Source: Eudorina sp. 2006-703-Eu-15
Taxonomy: Eukaryota > Chlorophyta > Chlorophyceae > Chlamydomonadales > Volvocaceae
Assembly: GCA_003117195.1 (NCBI GenBank)
Contig: BDSI01000154.1
Location: forward strand, 124,001-188,000
DNA length: 64,000 bases
Reading direction: 5' to 3'
The number at the start of each line of letters is the position of its first letter. Position 1 is the first letter of the stretch. Position numbers and translations under genes: made by a program. This document shows positions 24,801-33,010 of the stretch, piece after piece. Below the pieces are notes generated by a model. That model saw nothing but the letters and a program-made list of their open reading frames with translations, made no database searches and was not told the origin of the DNA.

Positions 24801-27800
24801 TCTCCTGGGACACCCAGACCGCCTCCACCTCCATGCTGCCCCAGTTCATAATGATGATCGCGGCGTCCTCCGCGGCGGCGGGCGCAATGCTGCTGTTCCT
24901 CTGCCTCTGGCACTGCGTGTTCAGACCGGTGCAGCTGAGGCGGCAGGTGGGGTGTGTGTGGCCGGGGGTGGGGGGGTGGGTGTGGCGGTTATTTCCTTTC
25001 TTTTTCTCATTGGTGCCCGGGATTGGTTCGTTCCTTGCCATGGGAATGAAAGGGTGTCGGTGGTGAGTCGGAGGGTTTTATTCCTCAAGGTGGCTGGGGC
25101 GGCGGCGCGCGGGGGGGCTTGGTGCCGTGGGCGGTGGGGGATGGTGCCGTGGGCGGTGGGGCACGAGTTTGCGCACTTGAGGTGTGTGTGTGTGTGTGTA
25201 TGTGGGGGGGGGTGGCAGGTGGGGGGGTTTAGCGCGTGGCACGGAAGGATGGGTGGGTAGACGGATTGGGTTGGATCGTCTGCCCGGGCGGATGCCCACT
25301 GCACCTTATCGAGGCCCGTCTCCAAGTCGTCTCAATGGCACACGGTAGCGCCCTCGACCCCTGAGCGCTGTGATCCCAGCCGCTGCAATCCCGAACACAA
25401 CACTCCGCACCCTCCCCCGCTCCCTCCCTCCCTCCCCTGGCTCCGGCCGCCAACTTCCTGCTCCGCCCCGTTGTCCCGTGGCCCCCCGCACCCCCCTTCC
25501 CCCGCCGCAGCAAGCCGCCGAGGCCATGGCTGCAGCCGCCGCCGCGACAGCCGCCACCGCGGGCGGCGCGCCCGGCGCCCGCGGCCCCAACCGCCACCGC
25601 ATCCCCCGCCGCTACCTGCGCATGATGGCCACCACCACCTACTCGGCCAAGGACGCCGCGGCGGCCAGGACCCTCCCGGGACCCGACCCCTACGGCAAGC
25701 TGCGGAAAGAGGAGCCCCCCGATGCGGCGGACGCCCCCGCTGCCGACGCGGCCGACGCCGCTGACGCCGGTGAGGCGGTGGCGGTGACGGTGGCGGCGGC
25801 GGCGGCGGCGGCGGCACCGCCGGCGGCGGCGGCGACGCCGCGCGGGTTGAGCTCCAGGGAGCAGCAGGTGGGTGGAGGAAGGGAGAGAGGGAGGGGGACT
25901 ATAGGAACTTTCAAACTAGGGGGGATTCACGAACAGCTGTGTGCCGCCGAGGGGAGAGCGCGCCGCCGGGGGTTGGGACGCCGGGTGTGCATTACTAACA
26001 TCTCCTCCTCTCTTCCTCCACCCGCTAGGCAAGGTCGCAAGCACAGCGAAGCTCACAAAGTCAGCGCGGCTGTATGTGGGTCGTTCGGATGAGCAGTCAC
26101 GGAGTGTTGGGTAATAGTGGAGCCTTGAACAACCCACATAATTCGATTTGGGCAGCTTGGCGTGGGGGGGGGATGCGCGGGGATGGGTATAGCGGCGGCG
26201 CCCCCAGCGTCGACTTTTCCAGTAGTTAAATCCACCCCCGCCTGGCGCCCCGACTGGCATCGCCGCCCCCGCCCCTCCTCCCCTCTCGACGGCACAGCGC
26301 CCGACGTCAGCGACGTCCACGGCCACGGCTGAACCCGCTGCTGCCGCCGCCGCCGCTGCCGCCGCCGCTGCGGCGGCGGCGCCGCCGCCGCCCAAGTCAG
26401 AAGAGCCGTCACCCCCCGGCGGCGCCGCCGGCGGGCCCTCCTCCCTGGCGCCGCCCTCCAGTGGCCCCGCCAGCCACAGCGAGCCGGAGGCGCCGGCGGG
26501 GGAGGTGTGCGCCATCTGCCTGTGTGAGTTCGAGGACGGGGAACGCGTCAAGCACCTGCCCTGCCGCCACTTCTACCACGTCACCTGCATCGACCAGTGG
26601 CTCGGTCGCGACATCACGTGTCCGCTCTGCAAGGACAATGTGCTAGAGGCGCTCAAGACGCTGTTCGGCCCCCTGCCGCCGCGCGGCGGCAGGCCGCCGG
26701 CGGCGGCGGCGCCGCCGCCGGAGTCGGAGGGCGCCGCGGCGGCGGCGGCAGCAGCGGCGTCGGCGACGACGGCAGGAGGTACGGACCCCGCAAGCGCGCC
26801 GCCGGGTGCCGTACCGGAGGGCGGCGAGGCTGCGGTTGCGGCGGCGGCGGTGGGAGCAGCGGGTGGCGGTGTCCCGGCGGCGGCGCCGCCGCCGCCGTCC
26901 GGGATGGACTTGGAGATGGTCGTGATTGAGCCGGCGCCAGGCGCTGGCGTAGCGACGGCGACGGGCGCCTCCGCCGGGGAGGGCAGTAACCGTACGGCAT
27001 CACAACCCGGCGTCGGCGTCGGCGCATACCAACACGCGCCGACGCTGACCCTGGTGCGTCTCACTGACTCGCCCTCACGCGGCGCCGTACATGGCGCCGC
27101 CGCCGCCGCCGCCGCCGTCGGCTCTCATCATTCCGGCGGCGGACAGCCGGCAGCGGCGGCCTTGTTGAGTGGCGGCGGCGCCAGCGGCATCTCCGCCAGC
27201 AACTCCAGGGAGCTCCGCCCCATGCGTCGCAACATCAGCGCCGACCTGGCGACCGACGGCGACGGCACCAGCACCGACTCCGACAGCGGCGGCGACAGCG
27301 AGTACGACATCGCTGCGGCAGTGGTGCGTCGCCACATGTCCAGCACGGGCGCCGCCGCCGCCACCGCCTCCGGCCGTGCCTTCCAGGCCGTACCTGCGAC
27401 GGCGGCGGCGGCGGCGGCGGTTGCCGGGCAGGGCTCGACGGCGCTTCGCGCCGCCGCCAGCGGCCGGATCAGCACGGCCGACGCCAACCAGCTGGCGGTC
27501 TTATTACCGCCGCTGCCGACGTCGGCGGCGTTGGCCGGTGGTTACTATGAGACGGGCGGCCTGTCGCCGAGTCCACGGCCGGTGGCGGAGCATGTGCAGC
27601 GGTCGCCCTGCAGCAGCAGCAGTAACGGGCTGGCGATGATGAGGTGGGTCTCGGGGTCGTCGCAGGTGGCGCCACTGCCGCGGGCGGCGGCGGCGGCGGC
27701 GGCGGCGTCAATGGCGGGGGGACCCGCGTCGCAACACCGGCTGGCGCGGGCGCAGGAGGCGCAGATGGCCGTGGCCGCGGCGGCGCTGTCGGCGGCCGCC

Positions 27801-28469
27801 GCCGGCGTCAGCAGCGGCGGCGTCAGCGGCGGCGGGGGCAACAGCTGGTGCACGACGTCCGGTACGGCCCTCGGCGCCGGTCCGCCGCCGCCGCCGCCGA
27901 TCCCGCCGCTGTTTCTTGACGGCAGCAGCGGCGGGGCCTCCGCCGCCGCCGCGGCGGCAGCGGCGATGCTGTCGTACCGTGTGCACACCAACCCGCTCGC
28001 CGTCGGCAGCGCCGGCAGCCGATCCGACGTCGGCAGCCCGCGCGCGGCCGACGCCGCCGCTGCCGCGCTTCTGGCGGCGTCGGCCGCGGCTGCGGCGGCC
28101 GCGGCAGAGCAACCACAAGCCCCCAACAGCGGCGGCGGCGCCGCCGCCGCGCAGCCAGGCGGCCCCGCCCCCATCTCGGCTGCCGGGACGCATCCGATCT
28201 CCGTCCTTATGGGCAGCCATGCCAGCGCGGGGGGCGGCGGCAGCAGCCGCCCCAGCAGCGCCAGCAGTGCCGGCAACCAGTCGCGGGCGGCGGTGCCGGC
28301 GGTGTCCGCCTCCTGCGAGGCCGTCATCCGGCTGGCGGCGCCGACGGGGCCGGCGGCGGCGGCGGCGCAGCCGCTGGCCCGGGCGACTGTCACGGGCGTG
28401 ACGGGTTGGGGGCCTGGCGGCGGCGGCGGCGGCGGCGGCGCGGGTGGCGTCAGCAGCAGACGTTGGTGA
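9879..28469 (+). CDS. Giant type I membrane protein: Kelch-type ectodomain, one transmembrane helix, cytoplasmic RING-H2 finger (putative E3 ubiquitin ligase)
   Basis: Exons: 9879-10005, 10088-10213, 10305-10444, 12405-12571, 12786-13159, 13496-13725, 14330-14609, 15296-15681, 16390-16818, 17521-17770, 18205-18607, 18902-18992, 19480-19703, 19986-20162, 20678-20884, 21259-21515, an optional 21624-21695, 21824-21965, 22241-22593, 22927-23150, 23831-23993, 24748-24946, 25511-25867, 26298-28469. Junction phases agree throughout except inside 18205-18607. The start encodes a signal peptide (MWAGLVYLCLCALP). Kelch-like blades follow (FMYGGFSHARSAWLNETW; VLLVGGMDSSAG; VWLFGGWW), with many N-x-S/T sites. 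Exon 24748-24946 carries one hydrophobic helix. The last exon carries a C3H2C3 RING-H2 finger, then about 640 Ala/Gly/Ser-rich residues to TGA. RING-H2 proteins usually act as E3 ubiquitin ligases; substrate and membrane are unknown. Total length is about 2525 codons. I recognise the domains, not a named orthologue. Confidence 0.85.
10445..12404 (+). other. Large intron 3 of the Kelch-RING gene
   Basis: This 1960-base intron is unusually long for this gene. It holds imperfect CAG/GCA triplet runs at 10920-11185, a GACG tetranucleotide tract at 11730-11774, and two close TGTAAA motifs at about 12220-12240. Long ORFs cross it on both strands (plus 11366-12199; minus 12270-10849), but they are low-complexity and resemble nothing I know. 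The flanking exons join in phase 0 and the Kelch repeat reads smoothly across, so no exon seems to be missing. Confidence 0.6.
11730..11774 (+). repeat. GACG tetranucleotide tract
   Basis: About eleven GACG or GACA units inside the large Kelch-RING intron 3. Confidence 0.85.
12721..12759 (+). repeat. R0 intron-borne element
   Basis: CAGCGCAGTTTGAACATGTC followed by a variant of CCTATACCC. In Kelch-RING intron 4, just before the acceptor at 12785. Confidence 0.65.
13160..13300 (+). repeat. GT/G-rich minisatellite in Kelch-RING intron 5
   Basis: Short GGGTGTGG and GGAGAGGGTGTG units begin right at the donor of exon 5. They supply several alternative GTGGG donors. Confidence 0.65.
15200..15234 (+). 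repeat. R0 intron-borne element, 5' half
   Basis: CTCTGCTCTGGCAG, CGCGCAGTGTTGA and ATGTCC remain, without the CCTATACC part. In intron 7 of the Kelch-RING gene; an inverted partial copy lies at 14742-14757. Confidence 0.5.
16300..16374 (+). repeat. Tandem TTTTTCCTATACC repeat
   Basis: Five copies of a 13-base unit built on CCTATACC, the terminal part of R0, directly before the acceptor of exon 9 at 16389. It may be a local expansion of an R0 copy and forms the polypyrimidine tract. Confidence 0.7.
16819..16970 (+). repeat. GTGGGTCGGTG minisatellite starting at a splice donor
   Basis: About a dozen copies of GTGGGTCGGTG or GTGGGTTAAGTG begin exactly at the 5' splice site of exon 9 (16819) and fill the first 150 bases of the intron. 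Confidence 0.8.
17421..17450 (+). repeat. R0 intron-borne element, 3' half
   Basis: TTTGAGTATGTCTACCGATT then TCCTACACCC. In intron 9 of the Kelch-RING gene. Confidence 0.6.
17899..18072 (+). repeat. CATCCATCCCCCACACTTTC minisatellite
   Basis: About seven copies of a 25-26 base unit fill most of Kelch-RING intron 10. Confidence 0.9.
18205..18607 (+). other. Kelch-RING exon 11 with an apparent reading-frame break
   Basis: The exon enters in the frame set by the previous junction and encodes a Kelch-like stretch ending FSPLLLLGGAQDLAAAA. The 3' part fits the downstream junction only in another frame (PLWLLDAFSCSDPDSV, then NE at a phase-0 donor). The switch falls in GCC-rich sequence at about 18330-18395. 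A single-base indel in the assembly would explain it. A 89-base intron (18276-18364, GT...AG) would also restore the frame but would remove good Kelch sequence. Confidence 0.6.
18653..18693 (+). repeat. R4 dispersed repeat
   Basis: AGACCCGCCCAGCCCAAACC followed by AAGTACCCATGTG, next to GTGTGCGTG sequence. In the intron after exon 11 of the Kelch-RING gene. Confidence 0.55.
19889..19938 (+). repeat. R0 intron-borne element, full length
   Basis: GCTCTGGCAGCAGCAGCAGT, then TTGCATATG and TCTACCAATTTCCTACACCC. In intron 13, directly before the acceptor at 19985. Confidence 0.8.
21188..21213 (+). repeat. R0 intron-borne element, 3' half
   Basis: AGATGTCTACCAATTTCCTA then TACCC. In intron 15 of the Kelch-RING gene, shortly before the acceptor at 21258. 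Confidence 0.7.
21555..21573 (-). repeat. R0 intron-borne element, inverted 3' half
   Basis: GGTATAGGAAATTGGTAGG in plus orientation. It forms an inverted pair with the copy at 21745 around the optional exon 21624-21695. Confidence 0.65.
21745..21770 (+). repeat. R0 intron-borne element, 3' half
   Basis: ATATGTCTACCAATTTCCTA then TATCC, just before the acceptor at 21823. Confidence 0.7.
22681..22706 (-). repeat. R0 intron-borne element, inverted
   Basis: GGTATAGGAAATTGGTAGAC then ATACC in plus orientation. In intron 19, which also holds a plus-oriented copy at 22804-22843. Confidence 0.7.
22804..22843 (+). repeat. R0 intron-borne element
   Basis: CGCAGTTTGCGCCTCTGTCC then TACCAATGTCCTATACCCC. 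In intron 19 of the Kelch-RING gene. Confidence 0.65.
23151..23500 (+). repeat. G-rich minisatellite with about 47-base units
   Basis: About seven copies of a unit combining GGTTGGGGGGCGGTTGGGG, TAGTTGTGTGTGTG and a run of G. It starts at the donor of exon 20 and fills half the intron. The G runs could form quadruplexes. Confidence 0.9.
23720..23775 (+). repeat. R0 intron-borne element, full length
   Basis: TTGCTGTGGCAGCAGCGCAG, then TATGAATACGTC and CAACTAATTTCCTGCACCCC. In intron 20, about 55 bases before the acceptor at 23830. Confidence 0.75.
24085..24122 (+). repeat. GGTTGGGTTC tandem repeat
   Basis: Four copies of a 10-11 base unit in Kelch-RING intron 21. Confidence 0.8.
24363..24415 (+). 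repeat. R0 intron-borne element, full length
   Basis: TTTGCTCTGGCAGCAGCATC, then GCAGTAAAAATATG and TCTACCAACTCACTATACC. In intron 21 of the Kelch-RING gene. Confidence 0.75.
24586..24672 (+). repeat. CCCCTC polypyrimidine tract
   Basis: About fourteen near-perfect hexamers upstream of the transmembrane exon, 75 bases before its acceptor. Confidence 0.9.
24748..24946 (+). other. Transmembrane exon of the Kelch-RING protein
   Basis: This exon encodes a lumenal segment, then about 25 hydrophobic residues (FIMMIAASSAAAGAMLLF and onward), then a basic stop-transfer stretch (RPVQLRRQ). This is a type I single-pass arrangement that places the Kelch part outside or in the lumen and the RING part in the cytoplasm. 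Both exon ends agree in phase with their neighbours. Confidence 0.87.
25899..25918 (-). repeat. R0 intron-borne element, inverted partial
   Basis: CTATAGGAACTTTCAAACTA in plus orientation, a degenerate inverted copy in intron 23 of the Kelch-RING gene. Confidence 0.45.
26508..26630 (+). other. RING-H2 zinc finger
   Basis: All eight zinc ligands of the C3H2C3 RING-H2 pattern are present: CAIC, then CRHFYH, then C after VT, ten residues, and CPLC. A tryptophan (DQW) stands at the position that commonly contacts E2 enzymes in this family. The proline of CPLC is also typical of active RING-H2 ligases. It lies at about residue 1870 of the predicted protein, some 200 residues after the membrane helix. 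Confidence 0.95.
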
Positions 28470-28766
28470 GGGTGCCGCCCGGCCGCTGTCTCGCCCCGCC
28501 CGCCCGCCCTCTGCCGCGTCAGTGCCCTACGCGGTCGGGGGTTGGAATGAAATGGGGTACGCGGCGTGGGGTGAGCTCCCCTCGGGTATTCCGCTGCCGT
28601 CGCCGACGTCGCCGCCGCCGCCGCCGTCGCTGACGCCGCCGTCGCGCAACTGACTACCCCACTGGCGGCCCTTCGGGGTCTCCAGCGGCGGCGGAGCGCG
28701 GGAGGGCGCCGGGGGGGCACTGTCCCAGTTGCCCTTCTCCATGTGCCTGCGCCCCCTCCCCCTGCC

Positions 28767-28806
28767 AGCTGCGCAGTTTGGAATGTCTACCAATTTTCTA
28801 CATCCT
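28767..28806 (+). repeat. R0 element downstream of the Kelch-RING stop codon
   Basis: GCTGCGCAGTTTGGAATG then TCTACCAATTTTCTACATCC. This copy lies outside the coding introns, in the 3' UTR or an unseen 3' UTR intron. Confidence 0.65.
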
Positions 28807-28918
28807 CCCCCTTCCTCCTCCTCCTCCGCGGGCCCCCCTAGAGGAACACATGAGAATGTAGTGCGGGTGCAGGGGAGGGGGGCCGATTGCACCGCGCGCA
28901 TGCATGTGTGCATGTGTG

Positions 28919-28923
28919 TGTAA
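28919..28923 (+). terminator. Candidate TGTAA polyadenylation signal of the Kelch-RING gene
   Basis: TGTAA is the usual chlorophyte nuclear polyadenylation signal. This is the first copy I find downstream of the stop codon at 28467-28469 and would give a 3' UTR of about 470 bases. It lies within a TG-rich repeat, so the match may be fortuitous. Confidence 0.45.
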
Positions 28924-28950
28924 AAGAAAACATGCATGTGTGTGAGTTGA

Positions 28951-28990
28951 ATGAGAAGCCCGCCCGACCCAAACCAGTTACGAGCATGTG
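28951..28990 (+). repeat. R4 dispersed repeat
   Basis: GAGAAGCCCGCCCGACCCAA followed by ACCAGTTACGAGCATGTG, inside a TG-rich region downstream of the Kelch-RING stop codon. Confidence 0.55.
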
Positions 28991-30281
28991 TGTGTGTGTG
29001 TGTGTAAACGAATACTGAGCGTCGAGAAGCGCATGTGCGTGTGCGAGCGCTAACGCCGCACCGTTGCCGCAATGTGGGGCCGGGGCCGGAGCGTTTGTGC
29101 GTGACGGGGGGAGGGAGGGAGGGAGGGGGGCGGAGGGAGGGGGAAAGGCGTGCTCTAGGGGTGGTGAGGGGCCGGGCGAGGCAAGGCGGAGAGGGTGCGA
29201 GATTGCGGGGCGAGGGGGGGTGTAGCGATGGGGTCTGAGAAGGGGCCCCCATGGAGGGGCCAGGGGCCAGGGGGCTCGGCGCGGGAACCGCACACGCGGC
29301 GGTACCTGTGAGCTCGTCTCCCGGGGGCCGGAGGCGGGGGGCCGGGGGCGGGGGCCGGGGGCGGGAAGGTCGGGGTCAATCCCTCATCCCCACCCGGGTC
29401 CCGGGACCCTGCATCTCAGAACGGAGCCGCGCATCGGGGCGCGACTCGGTCTTTGTGGTGGGGGTACGGGTAGGGGTGGGGGGTACGGGTAGGGGTGGGG
29501 GTGGGGGTTCCGGCAGCAGCAGCAGCAGCGGGTGCAGGGGGACCCGTGTGTATGTATATACATATGTATATGTATGTATGTGTGTGTATATGTGTGTGTG
29601 TGTTGAGCGAGGGTGCGGGGAGGGGTTAGGAGGGCGGCACGGCGGCGGCGAGGGGGTGGGGCACGCCGCCCCTCGCCGCGGGGGGGAGGGTTGTGCGACC
29701 GACACCTCGTCGAGGACAGGAGGAGGTGTGGACGAGCAGATACACAGCGCGGGAAGATGCTGTGGTAAAGTGTGTGTAGGCATCTCTGTGTGTGTGTGTA
29801 CACATCAATTATGTGGTGTGTACGGTGTGTGTCTGGGGGCGTGGGCGTCACCTTCCCTTGACGACCTTCCCAAGCATTCGTACGACGGAACAACGGCCCC
29901 ACGGATCAATCCCGTGACTGGCACGTGACCGGATGCCGTACACACAGCCGCGCCGCCGCTCGACCGCCGCAGCGGCGGCTCTGCCGCTGCTTCGCCTGCC
30001 GCGCCTGCCGCGCCTGCTGCCCCTGTACGGGCCGTGCCGCCACCGTCCATGCGCCACTCGAACGAAGGACGTCGGGGGGAGGGGGGCGATGAGCATGCCC
30101 GCATGGCTGTGTGTGTGTACGGAACTATGGATGCATGCGAGGGGTACCTTGTGGGGTGTTGGTGCACGCTGCTGTTCCGTTTCAAGACATGGATGTGTGC
30201 ACAGGTACCGTGCATTGGGGGAGGAGGAGGAGGTGCCCCTCCGCTGATGAGGAGGTGCCCCTCCGCTGATGACGTTGGACA

Positions 30282-30322
30282 GGACAGGACTTGTCAGGAC
30301 TTGTCAGGACTTGTCAGGATTT
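30282..30322 (+). repeat. AGGACTTGTC tandem repeat
   Basis: Four copies of a 10-base unit in the spacer between the two large genes. Confidence 0.85.
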
Positions 30323-31279
30323 GGTTGCGGCAAGGACCCATTGACGGCGGAAGCGTCTTGCTCTTGGCTGCCAGCGCGCTGGTTGCCGCTGCTGCTGCCG
30401 CTGCTGCTTATAGCTTTGGGCGGAGCTGGTTCATGAAGATACCGACAGATGCAGTACCTGGAGCTCGTTTTTGCGGCAGACGTGATGAAGCTGCTAAGGC
30501 GGAGGAGGGAGGCGGAAGAAGGAATGGGTCATGTGTCTCTTTGCAGCACCTATGATATGAGTGCTGTATGTATGTGCTGCATCATCAGGGTTGGAAAGAG
30601 TATCACTGGGGGAGGAGGTGTCGGCGGGTTGAGTGATGGGGAGGGTCCTGGAGGCCCGGCCTCGGCTGATCCGGATCTGGATCCGGATCTGGTCCGGCTT
30701 GCCGTAGTTAGTGGTTTCGATGGTGGGCCTCCGTTTCCGGAACCAGACTCTGGTCGTGGGATCGACAAGCAAGCAAGCAAGCCTGGCAAGCCGGATCCGG
30801 ATTCGGAACCGGATCCGGGAACCATAGGATGACTAAATACTAAATGAACACAACGCTGTTCCTGCTGCGTCGACCACGAGTGTATACCCTATCGTACGGC
30901 AGTGTACGACCACCAAGAAGAGACTGGTGTTGTTATTGTTATTGTTATGGTTGCACCGGGCGTTCACCTCCGGGGTGTGGGTTTAAGCTGTTTAGGCGAC
31001 AAAAGGCCCCGCACTGCGGGAGGGGGGGGGCTGGAGACATCACCGGTGGTTACCGACCTCCTCGCGGCACCGGGCGGCTGTCACCGGCCCCTGTCGCGGC
31101 AGCACTCCGCCCACTCAGCTATGCGGCCAGCCCCGCACACAGCACCCGTCTCGCACCCGTCCCCACCACCGGCCCCCACCACCACCACCACCACCACCAC
31201 CGCGGGGGTGCGGTGGGGGAGGGGGTTCTCTGTCGGCCCCCGCGCATCCAGCCCCCCGCCCCGCAGGAGTCTGACCGAC

Positions 31280-31425
31280 ATCACCAAGCCGCAGTCCTTT
31301 CGGTGGGGGGGCGGGGCGGTGATGAGGTGAGACTCCCTCGACGCTACGAGCTACCGTACCTGGACCCGTTGGAGCACGCACCCGGTCGGTACTCCGGGTC
31401 CACCACCTTGCGTGTAACGGTTACA
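31280..31425 (+). repeat. R2 dispersed element
   Basis: This shares GCAGTCCTT, TACGAGCTA, CCCGTTGGA, CACCCGGTCGG and GGGTCCACC in order with 44598-44695, and ends in TGTAACGGTTA. It lies in the spacer downstream of the ALKBH5-PHD gene. Confidence 0.6.
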
Positions 31426-32324
31426 CCACCCGCCTTGGTGGGTAGCCAACCAGACCCCCGAGTCCGTTCGTCGCAGAAGCAGAAGGTTGAGAATGGGTAG
31501 CAGAGTTGGGTTATGGAGCAATGGAGGACGGGCTAGCGTGGAGGCTCGTGTATAGCGGGAGGGTTGGGTTTAGCGGGGCAGTGGACGCATGTGTTGACCT
31601 AGGACGTTCTCAGTAAGCAGGGTTATGGCGGCCTGGTTCATGGTGCTTTTATGCGTACTTTACCTGCCAGATTGCCGAGCCCTGTGCACCGTAAGAACGC
31701 ACTGGTTGGACCGCGTGGCCGCGACTGCTTTCCCAGGGGGTTCGGAGCCGTGCCACCTGCATAGTGCTCGCTCCGTTGCGTGGTCTGCTTTTGCCGTGTG
31801 TGCCTGGCCTTCGGCTGGTTGCGCTGAACGTGTAGGGGTTTTGTTTGAGTTGGCCCCGTGATCGGCTTTATAAAGGCAGGCTGGCTTGGTGCCTGACCTC
31901 GTGGCGCATTTTAGATGGGGCTAGAGGCCCCGGGTGCACGGCACCCTTGTGGTCCCGTGCTGTGTCTCCTCGCCCCTCTCCCGGGAGAGTGCTTCGGCGG
32001 TCTCCCACCCTAGCTAGTACGATTAGGTTGGGACGCGGGACCAGGCTAGTTTTACCGCACCAAGCAGGGGCGCGCCTCCGAAACGCGCCCTGGGTGCTGC
32101 AAGGACTTGAGGAGGTTGAACAGCGGACTGCGAGGCGCAGACCGCCCGGGATGGGCCTTCGCCCACTCCCTTGAGGGGGCACAGCGGTCACCGATCCTCG
32201 GGGATCGGGCACGCGCCCTTGGTTGAGAGCGAGGGGACAGAGGCCCCTTACGCCCCTTTCCCCCGTATCCGGGGGAAAGTGCTTCGGCGGTCTCCCGTAT
32301 GGGGCGGGTTAGCGCCCCCGGCCA

Positions 32325-32352
32325 GTGTCGGCCCGGCAGATATGTAACGATT

Positions 32353-32356
<4 letters not shown>
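32325..32356 (+). repeat. R3 element end with CA tail
   Basis: GTCGGCCCGGCAGATATGTAACGATTC is interrupted here for length: GTCGGCCCGGCAG, then ATATGTAAC, then GATTC, followed by a long CA microsatellite. Counterpart at 5780-5815. Confidence 0.5.
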
Positions 32357-32385
<29 letters not shown>

Positions 32386-32427
32386 GGGCGGGTTTATTTT
32401 AACACACACGGGCGGGCGGGTTGCAAT

Positions 32428-32487
<60 letters not shown>
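32352..32487 (+). repeat. CA microsatellites
   Basis: Two CA runs (32352-32383 and 32431-32487) separated by GGGCGGG-containing sequence. The first directly follows the R3 end. Confidence 0.9.
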
Positions 32488-32488
<1 letters not shown>

Positions 32489-32668
32489 CAGAAACCCCGA
32501 AGACCTCCGTCACCCGTTCACCGTCGCCGCCCGGAGCGGAGCCAACACCCGTCCGCCCGCACACAGCCCGCCGCCCCCACCTTGCCCTTTGCCCAGCGGC
32601 ACCGGCCGCCGCCCAACCCCAGCCCCTCCCGACCAGAGCTTGTGGAGCAGCCGGCGAAGGTCGTCTCC

Positions 32669-32722
32669 CTGAAATGATACCTCCCTGGAATGATACCTCC
32701 CTGAAATGATACCTCCCTGGAA
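32669..32722 (+). repeat. ATACCTCCCTGRAATG tandem repeat
   Basis: Four copies of a 17-base unit about 290 bases beyond the stop codon of the ALKBH5-PHD gene. Confidence 0.85.
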
Positions 32723-33010
32723 TGTGCTTGCCTCGGCCCCCCCTCTTGTTGGGCGGGGGGCTCTCGTCTGTTGCAAGTCACTGACTCGACCGCTAACTAC
32801 TGCTTCACGCCCCCGCCCCGTCCTCGCCGTCCAGTTCTCATACGTCTTCGTCCCGTCCCCATCTCCACCCCTCCAGTCCCCCTCCTCCCCATCCCCGTGG
32901 CCCCCTCCCTGCCCCGCTCATTCATCTGCACTCACTCCCCGTCTCCCACCCATGCACCTCACCGACCAACAGCGGAACACGGGGCACTCTGCCCAACCTC
33001 TCCACACATG

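Larger units (their letters stand above)
28470..33010. other. Gene-poor spacer with simple repeats and retroposon-like fragments
   Basis: I find no convincing gene in these 4.5 kb. The left part should include the 3' UTR of the Kelch-RING gene. The rest holds TG/TATG runs (28905-29010, 29550-29620), a 10-base tandem repeat (30282-30322), GGATCCGG-type short repeats (30665-30830), a CCA run (31165-31205), dispersed-repeat copies near 31280-31425 and 32330-32356, and CA tracts up to 32487. The segment 31900-32300 contains a short direct repeat (GCTTCGGCGGTCTCCC near 31990 and 32280), suggesting old transposon debris. ORFs here lack coding bias. Confidence 0.6.

Noticed and set aside
31625..32174. 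Two plus-strand ORFs (78 and 109 codons) in the spacer
   Set aside because: Codon use is unlike the real exons and there is no family resemblance. They lie in repeat-like DNA and may be transposon debris.
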